A DNA stretch of 9,251 bases from an archaeon (GTDB taxonomy: Archaea; Asgardarchaeota; Heimdallarchaeia; Hodarchaeales; S146-22). Each line of letters starts with the position of its first letter. Position 1 is the first letter of the stretch. Below the pieces are notes generated by a model, which was not told the origin of the DNA, ran no database searches, and saw only the letters and a program-made list of their open reading frames with translations. Positions 7,372 through 9,251 of this stretch are shown here, piece by piece. The position numbers and the translations under genes were made by a program. Location of the stretch: assembly GCA_024276395.1 (NCBI GenBank), contig JAJRXH010000577.1, forward strand, positions 1 to 9,251. The letters are read 5' to 3'.

Positions 7372-7492
7372 ATGAATAGCTGCTCGGTTTGCTCCTTTCT
7401 CCTTACTATTCATTTTTTCTCACGTGATTTCAATTGATATTGATTCTTTCTCTTTCTTTTTTCAAGAAGAGGAAATGACGAATTCCCAAAAA
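7372..7492. other. Convergent intergenic region with T-tracts and a CACGTG palindrome
   Basis: This 121-base gap separates the ends of the HEPN-like membrane protein gene and the ribbon-helix-helix gene. It has a pyrimidine-rich + strand and an 8-base perfect palindrome, TCACGTGA, at 7420-7427. The same octamer recurs at 7493-7500 on the stop codon of the regulator gene. No ORF or RNA gene is apparent. Confidence 0.4.
7411..7463 (+). terminator. Pyrimidine/T-rich terminator after the cof-HEPN gene run
   Basis: A run of six T lies at 7413-7418, 42 bases past the stop. A long C/T tract follows, containing another T6 at about 7457-7462. Repeated T-tracts of this sort are the usual archaeal termination signal. 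No strong hairpin with a T-tail is visible. Confidence 0.4.
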
Positions 7493-7816
7493 TCACGTGA
7501 TGGTCAAGTTCTCTAGAATTTTCATGTCATCATCTAGTATTTCTTGTTTTTCTTCAATTCTCATGATTTCATTGACTTCAAACACGAGTTTTTGTAAGAG
7601 GTCTCTAGCAGCCACGCGAATGGCTTCTGATCTCGATGCAAATATCTCGTGTCGAACTAACTCGTCAAGAGCTTCGATTTGTTCAAGAGGCAACTTAATG
7701 CTAATTGTTTTCAATCTATAATCACATCCTTGTCTGACTTGCTTGCCGTGGCACTTACTTGATTCCTTGCTTGATAAGTTTTTTGCACCTTTAAAAAAAT
7801 TTATCTCACTATTCAT
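7493..7816 (-). CDS. Ribbon-helix-helix (CopG/MetJ-type) transcriptional regulator
   Basis: Residues 35-76 form a ribbon-helix-helix DNA-binding domain. The strand TISIKLP (37-43) inserts into the major groove as an antiparallel dimer ribbon. The first helix is LEQIEALDELVRHEIF, then the turn SRSEAIRVAARDLL (61-74) carries the family's conserved S-R-S-E-A-I-R pattern. The C-terminus (about 77-107) is charged and probably a coiled or helical tail. The N-terminal 34 residues are unusual for the family and contain C22, H23 and C31. If the real start is the TTG at 7714 (residue 35), the protein is a standard short RHH starting directly on the ribbon. It faces a divergent gene across a strong TATA element and an inverted repeat, so autoregulation or control of that neighbour is plausible. 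No toxin gene adjoins it. DNA binding is confident; target and effector are unknown. Confidence 0.82.
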   Translation of the reverse strand: MNSEINFFKGAKNLSSKESSKCHGKQVRQGCDYRLKTISIKLPLEQIEALDELVRHEIFASRSEAIRVAARDLLQKLVFEVNEIMRIEEKQEILDDDMKILENLTIT

Positions 7817-7818
7817 TC

Positions 7819-7847
7819 AACATCGGGTGAACTCCCTTGATGATGTT
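7819..7847. promoter_or_regulatory. Inverted repeat upstream of the RHH regulator, candidate operator
   Basis: AACATC (7819-7824) and GATGTT (7842-7847) are perfect inverted 6-mers 17 bases apart. A smaller GGG/CCC pair (7825-7827, 7833-7835) lies between them. The element sits immediately upstream of the regulator's ATG and downstream of its likely transcription start, a usual place for a dimeric repressor to bind. It could alternatively fold as an RNA hairpin in the leader. Assignment as an operator is inference. Confidence 0.3.
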
Positions 7848-7877
7848 CTGGCAGAAAGGGATGCTTTTCTCGATGCC

Positions 7878-7889
7878 TTTATATATTAA
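7878..7889. promoter_or_regulatory. Strong TATA element between divergent genes
   Basis: TTTATATATTAA is the best archaeal TATA match in the window and nearly symmetric, so it could serve either direction. For the + strand gene, a start site about 27 bases from its centre falls near 7910. That would make translation leaderless from ATG 7907, or leave only a 6-base leader for ATG 7916. It argues against GTG 7895, which would lie upstream of transcription start. For the minus strand regulator the start site would fall near 7856, giving a leader of about 40 bases. Confidence 0.55.
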
Positions 7890-7906
7890 CATGCGTGTTT
7901 ATTCAC

Positions 7907-8929
7907 ATGATAGAGATGCCTCAGACTCGCATAAAAGACAATGGTAGTCGAACTGAATCACGATGGAGAAATTCATTGGGTGCATCGAGCTTCGTCGAGA
8001 AAGAAGATGAAGCACTCTTCATTTTGTTGAATAAGTCTAGCATTCCACTTCATGCTCATTATCTATCTAAAGAGATGGAAAAATGTAATGTGTTGGATGA
8101 AAATGACGAAAATCTTCTAGTTTTTGCGGCATTAGCCAATTCTTTGATTGGAATCGTTAATCAACTAAAATCGTTATTGAGACATCAGGGAGATATCAAG
8201 ATTTCTCTCACTCGTACAATGGAAGGATACACGATACTAACTTTTGGTTCGAACACGACATTTGCTGAAGTTGTAGAAGATTTAGTTCGAGATGACACGT
8301 TATCTCAGCTGAAAGAAGACGAAGGAAGCAACTTGAATCCAGAATCAAGGGAAATGCTCGTTCACCGTTTATTGGATCTCGTTACCACGAAAGATTCGGT
8401 GGAAACATATTTCAGATTAAGGGATCTCATTGATGATCTCAAGGAACATCTCGATGATAAAGTAGATTTCATCATCGTGTATGATCTAGAGGGAAATTAC
8501 ATTACTTCTACCTTGAAAGATCCGATGGCAGTTACTACTTTTGGAAAGGGAATTCTTTCGCGATTCGTGAAACGTGAGTATGCCAACAAGACTTTAGTAT
8601 ATGATATTAATGATAACATCAAGCTCTATTATCGGAGTACTGGCCAAGGGAAGGACAAGACTTCCTTGTGGCACGTGGGAATTAATAATTATGTTTACGT
8701 GTTCTTCAAGCATCGAATCAAGCACGTGCCTCCCGGCGTTATCTCATTTCGGATAGAGAGTTTCATTAACATTCATCGTGAACGTTTTGATTTACCTTAT
8801 CCTCGCGGCATGTTAGAATGTGCTAACAAATACTTGCGTCGAACGCTTGACTCGAAAGAAAAGAAAAAGAGCATTAATCTTGAGCAACATTTAATCAGCA
8901 TTTCATCAATGCCTTTTGGAGATGAATGA
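7907..8929 (+). CDS. Two-domain protein, probably roadblock/longin-like (GTPase regulator type)
   Basis: No named family is certain. The 340-residue product has two alpha/beta segments joined by a charged helical linker. Segment one (about 31-127) shows strand ALFILLNKSS, a second strand IPLHAHYL, a long helix around LLVFAALANSLIGIVNQL, strands IKISLTRT and GYTILTFGS, then helix TTFAEVVEDLV. Segment two (about 165-290) shows a helix, VDFIIVYDLEGNYITS, helix FGKGILSRFVKREY, strands KTLVYDINDNIKLYY and WHVGINNYVYVFF, and a closing helix. This alpha-beta-beta-alpha-beta-beta-beta-alpha order and the IVYDxEGNYI hairpin resemble roadblock/LC7 and related profilin-like folds. No signal peptide or membrane segment is visible, so it is cytoplasmic. 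I chose ATG 7907 from the position of the TATA element; ATG 7916 is equally possible. It converges on a small GTPase, the usual partner class of such domains. Confidence 0.6.
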   Translation: MIEMPQTRIKDNGSRTESRWRNSLGASSFVEKEDEALFILLNKSSIPLHAHYLSKEMEKCNVLDENDENLLVFAALANSLIGIVNQLKSLLRHQGDIKISLTRTMEGYTILTFGSNTTFAEVVEDLVRDDTLSQLKEDEGSNLNPESREMLVHRLLDLVTTKDSVETYFRLRDLIDDLKEHLDDKVDFIIVYDLEGNYITSTLKDPMAVTTFGKGILSRFVKREYANKTLVYDINDNIKLYYRSTGQGKDKTSLWHVGINNYVYVFFKHRIKHVPPGVISFRIESFINIHRERFDLPYPRGMLECANKYLRRTLDSKEKKKSINLEQHLISISSMPFGDE

Positions 8930-9015
8930 ACTTGTTATTGGTCTTGAATAATCGGCAGTAAGTTCAAGGGTCCCGTGAATGATCTTGCATTATTAATTAA
9001 TCAACTGAGAAAATG
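8930..9015. other. Convergent intergenic region with a small stem-loop
   Basis: The 86 bases between the two stop codons contain a perfect 6-base inverted pair, CTTGAA (8943-8948) and TTCAAG (8963-8968), around a 14-base loop, and an AT-rich palindromic stretch TTAATTAA near 8993-9000. Either may help end transcription of the facing genes, but no T-tail follows the stem. No gene is apparent. Confidence 0.3.
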
Positions 9016-9251
9016 TCATGATGATAAGGGTTTTTTCTTGATGTGCTCTCTAATGAACCGTGCAAGCGTATGGAAGGCTTGTTCCACGTTTTCTCCAGTT
9101 TTTGCAGATGTTTCTATGTAAGGTAAGGTAACATCGTGCATTTTCTCAAATTTTTCTTTCCAAACGTTAACAGTTTTCTTGTCAATGTAGTCTTTAGCAA
9201 CCATGGCAAGGTCTATTTTATTCCCTACTAAGATGAAAGGAATCTTTCCAG
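9016..9251 (-). CDS. Ras/Rab-type small GTPase, C-terminal half (runs off the window)
   Basis: Only the last 78 or so residues are present; the N-terminal half, with the P-loop, switch regions and G3 motif, lies beyond base 9251. The visible part begins GKIPFILVGNKIDL, containing the G4 guanine-specificity motif NKID, and continues through a charged helix to ETSAKTGENVEQAF, containing the G5 SAK motif. It ends in the last helix TLARFIREHIKK and a short KPLSS tail. The ETSAKTGENV wording is that of eukaryotic Rab/Ras proteins and is common in Asgard archaea; bacterial and other archaeal small GTPases usually differ. No C-terminal cysteine is present, so prenylation of the eukaryotic kind is not expected. 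The Ras superfamily call is confident; subfamily (Rab, Ras, Arf-like, Rag) cannot be decided from this half. Confidence 0.92.
   Translation of the reverse strand, partial: GKIPFILVGNKIDLAMVAKDYIDKKTVNVWKEKFEKMHDVTLPYIETSAKTGENVEQAFHTLARFIREHIKKKPLSS

Noticed and set aside
7497..7721. Ser-rich + strand ORF opposite the regulator
   Set aside because: It is the antisense of the well-supported ribbon-helix-helix domain and has no ribosome binding site or family features.
9014..9025. TGATGA-type motif near CTGA (9005-9008) as a possible C/D-box sRNA
   Set aside because: The boxes are in the wrong order and the motif overlaps the end of the GTPase gene.
1..9251. CRISPR array, tRNA or rRNA genes, insertion sequences
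   Set aside because: No spaced direct repeats, cloverleaf-like segments, transposase motifs or terminal inverted repeats were found on either strand.

Overview
The window looks like chromosomal DNA of an archaeon, most likely an Asgard archaeon. This rests on three things seen together: a Ras/Rab-type small GTPase at the right edge with the NKxD and SAK motifs, a probable roadblock-like protein beside it, and archaeal housekeeping genes (a Taw3/TYW3-type tRNA wybutosine methyltransferase and coenzyme F420 biosynthesis). TATA-like elements, purine-rich ribosome binding sites and T-tract ends also fit an archaeon. The lineage call is inference.

Layout, left to right. Positions 1-95 are GC-rich with short tandem duplications and no convincing gene. 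A purine-rich stretch follows, leading into a 52-codon ORF (140-298) that resembles the second half of an AbrB/VapB-type antitoxin; the usual first half is missing. The taw3 gene (462-1085, +) converges on a hotdog thioesterase (1119-1586, -). A divergent intergenic region then precedes a + strand run of four closely spaced genes: cofC, cofG, cofH and a large membrane protein (1792-7371). After a convergent gap comes a ribbon-helix-helix regulator (7493-7816, -). It is divergent from a two-domain, probably roadblock-like protein (about 7907-8929, +). That protein converges on the C-terminal half of the small GTPase (9016-9251, -), which runs off the window.

Functional reading. CofH and CofG together make the F420 chromophore Fo from tyrosine and a ribityl-uracil intermediate. 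CofC makes the activated side-chain donor that CofD, not in this window, would transfer to Fo. The fourth gene of the run encodes an N-terminal membrane anchor, a roughly 400-residue beta-rich extracytoplasmic region with six N-glycosylation sequons, further membrane segments, and a cytoplasmic C-terminal HEPN-like domain with an intact RNxxxH motif (R758-H763). This possible membrane-anchored sensor/RNase is the most interesting object here. At the right end, the roadblock-like protein and small GTPase suggest a GTPase-regulatory pair. Across the window NAC-GTG codon pairs are strikingly favoured, producing many CACGTG palindromes.
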